A model generated the notes under the pieces. The model worked only from the letters and a program-made list of their open reading frames with translations. It did no database searches and was not told where the DNA came from. DNA of 5,467 nucleotides from Deltaproteobacteria bacterium (lineage in GTDB: Bacteria; Desulfobacterota; Binatia; UBA9968), in contig VBKX01000475.1 of assembly GCA_005879435.1 (NCBI GenBank), forward strand, positions 1-5,467. The letters are read 5' to 3'. A program made the translations under genes and the position numbers. This document shows, piece after piece, positions 4,627-5,467 of the stretch (the stretch's first letter is position 1; each line of letters begins with the position of its first letter).

Positions 4627-4655
4627 TAAGAGCCCAATGCTAGTATGAAGCGATT

Positions 4656-5467
4656 ATGAACTTTTGTCTGCACAGTTCGGCGCGCTCGGTTAACGAAGCC
4701 GTGAATCGCGCAATCCGCGCCGAAGCGCTCGGCTTTGAAGCGATCTTTTTCGCCGACAGCCAAATGAACAATGTCGATCCCTATCAAGCCATGGCGCTGT
4801 GCCCCGTGAATACAAAGAGAATTCGCTTCGGCACCGCCGTGACCAACATGGTTTATCGCGATCCGACCATCACGGCGAATTCCTTCGCGACGCTGAATGA
4901 AATTTCCCAAGGCCGCGCGATCATCGGTATGGGCACCGGTGACGGTCCGGTTTACAGTCTCGGGCGAACCGCGACCCAGCTCGTCGATTTCGAGAAGGGT
5001 CTTCGCGTCATCCACGATCTTCTTCACGACCGCGGCCTCACTGTGCCGAAGAGTAAGGAGCGCGCCGGCGGCAACGTCAAGCTCAAAGCCGGCAAGCATC
5101 TCGTACCGATCTACATTTCCGCGGAGGGACCGAAGACCTTGCGCGTCGCCGGGCGTACCTGCGACGGTGTCATTCTCGGCACCGGTTTCGACGCGCAAGT
5201 AACGGACTGGGCGCGCCGCCGCATCGCCGAAGGCGTGGAAGCGGAAGGGCGAAGCTTGGATGAGATCGATATCATGCCGGCCGGCATGATCGTCGTCGAC
5301 GAGGACGGCGACGTCGCCCGCCGGCGCGTGCGCTCGCGCATGGCCAATCGCGCGCACCATAGTTTTCGCTTCACGATGGAAACCGTTCCCGAAGGCGAGG
5401 CGGCGGGAGTGCAGCGTTTTATGGATAATTTCGATATCTCGAAACCGATCGAAGAGCGGATCGATCC
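4656..5467 (+). CDS. LLM-class (luciferase-like) flavin- or F420-dependent oxidoreductase, 3' end missing
   Basis: The frame runs open from ATG 4656 to the window edge: 270 residues of a family that is usually about 330-350 long, so only the C-terminus is lost. It shows the bacterial-luciferase TIM-barrel series: EAVNRAIRAEALGFEAIFFAD (14-34), DPYQAMAL (41-48), RIRFGTAVTNMVYRDPTITA (55-74), ATLNEISQGRAIIGMGTGDG (78-97), LGRTATQLVDFEKGLRVIHDLL (102-123) and PIYISAEGPKTLRVAGRTCDGVILG (151-175). The wording is closest to methylenetetrahydromethanopterin-reductase-like members, which use F420 or FMN. It probably oxidises or reduces an organic substrate in the cytoplasm; cofactor and substrate are uncertain. 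The RBS is weak (GAAG at 4647-4650). The start is chosen because the family N-terminus begins here and the nearby ATG at 4645 meets a stop after four codons. A 244-residue antisense open frame (4626-5360) is a shadow of this gene. Confidence 0.88.
   Translation, partial: MNFCLHSSARSVNEAVNRAIRAEALGFEAIFFADSQMNNVDPYQAMALCPVNTKRIRFGTAVTNMVYRDPTITANSFATLNEISQGRAIIGMGTGDGPVYSLGRTATQLVDFEKGLRVIHDLLHDRGLTVPKSKERAGGNVKLKAGKHLVPIYISAEGPKTLRVAGRTCDGVILGTGFDAQVTDWARRRIAEGVEAEGRSLDEIDIMPAGMIVVDEDGDVARRRVRSRMANRAHHSFRFTMETVPEGEAAGVQRFMDNFDISKPIEERID

Noticed and set aside
4626..5360. A 244-residue antisense open frame over the LLM oxidoreductase gene.
   Set aside because: The + strand frame shows the full motif series of the luciferase-like family; the antisense frame is open because of GC-rich third positions.

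Overview
The window comes from a moderately GC-rich bacterial chromosome. It holds four complete genes and one partial gene, all on the + strand and read left to right. At the left edge is the start of a divergent minus-strand gene. The gene content is a degenerate thiolase paired with a DUF35 protein, a secreted FKBP isomerase, an MFS carrier and a luciferase-type flavin/F420 oxidoreductase. Together with the repeat-filled gaps, this recalls uncultured soil or sediment lineages of deltaproteobacterial type (for example Binatota/Desulfobacterota-like). That placement is an impression from gene style and repeat words, not a demonstrated assignment.

Layout. Positions 1-53 (minus) encode the N-terminus of an exported or membrane protein. 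Positions 54-705 contain no convincing protein gene. They do contain a compact operator-like dyad cluster (231-262), a minus-strand intrinsic terminator (340-375) that may end a short RNA starting near 428, a mosaic inverted repeat (502-600) and a candidate promoter (649-677) for the next gene. Positions 706-1899 encode a thiolase-fold protein that has lost the usual catalytic cysteine and histidine. Positions 2024-2449 encode its probable partner, a DUF35 zinc-ribbon/OB-fold protein. Positions 2594-3154 encode a SlyD-like peptidyl-prolyl isomerase with a signal peptide. Positions 3252-4517 encode a 12-helix MFS transporter of the monocarboxylate/oxalate-formate antiporter style. Position 4656 to the right edge is an LLM-family oxidoreductase cut off by the window.

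How the genes may work together. The thiolase-like and DUF35 proteins very likely form one CoA-ester-handling enzyme. Complexes of this type are known to catalyse retro-aldol cleavage of CoA-thioester side chains (Ltp2-ChsH2 in steroid degradation) or to bridge thiolase chemistry. An organic-acid-type MFS carrier and a flavin/F420 oxidoreductase nearby would suit an uptake and catabolism neighbourhood, but the substrate cannot be read from the sequence. The isomerase looks like a bystander.

The most unusual aspect is the spaces between genes. Each of the four gaps between + strand genes (97-144 bp), and the long left gap, carries its own repeat or palindromic element, each with a different sequence. 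Two of them (3167-3243 and 4521-4626) share an architecture: a tandem array with a fixed 8- or 9-base period on one side, and the reverse-complement array on the other, so each forms a hairpin built from repeats.
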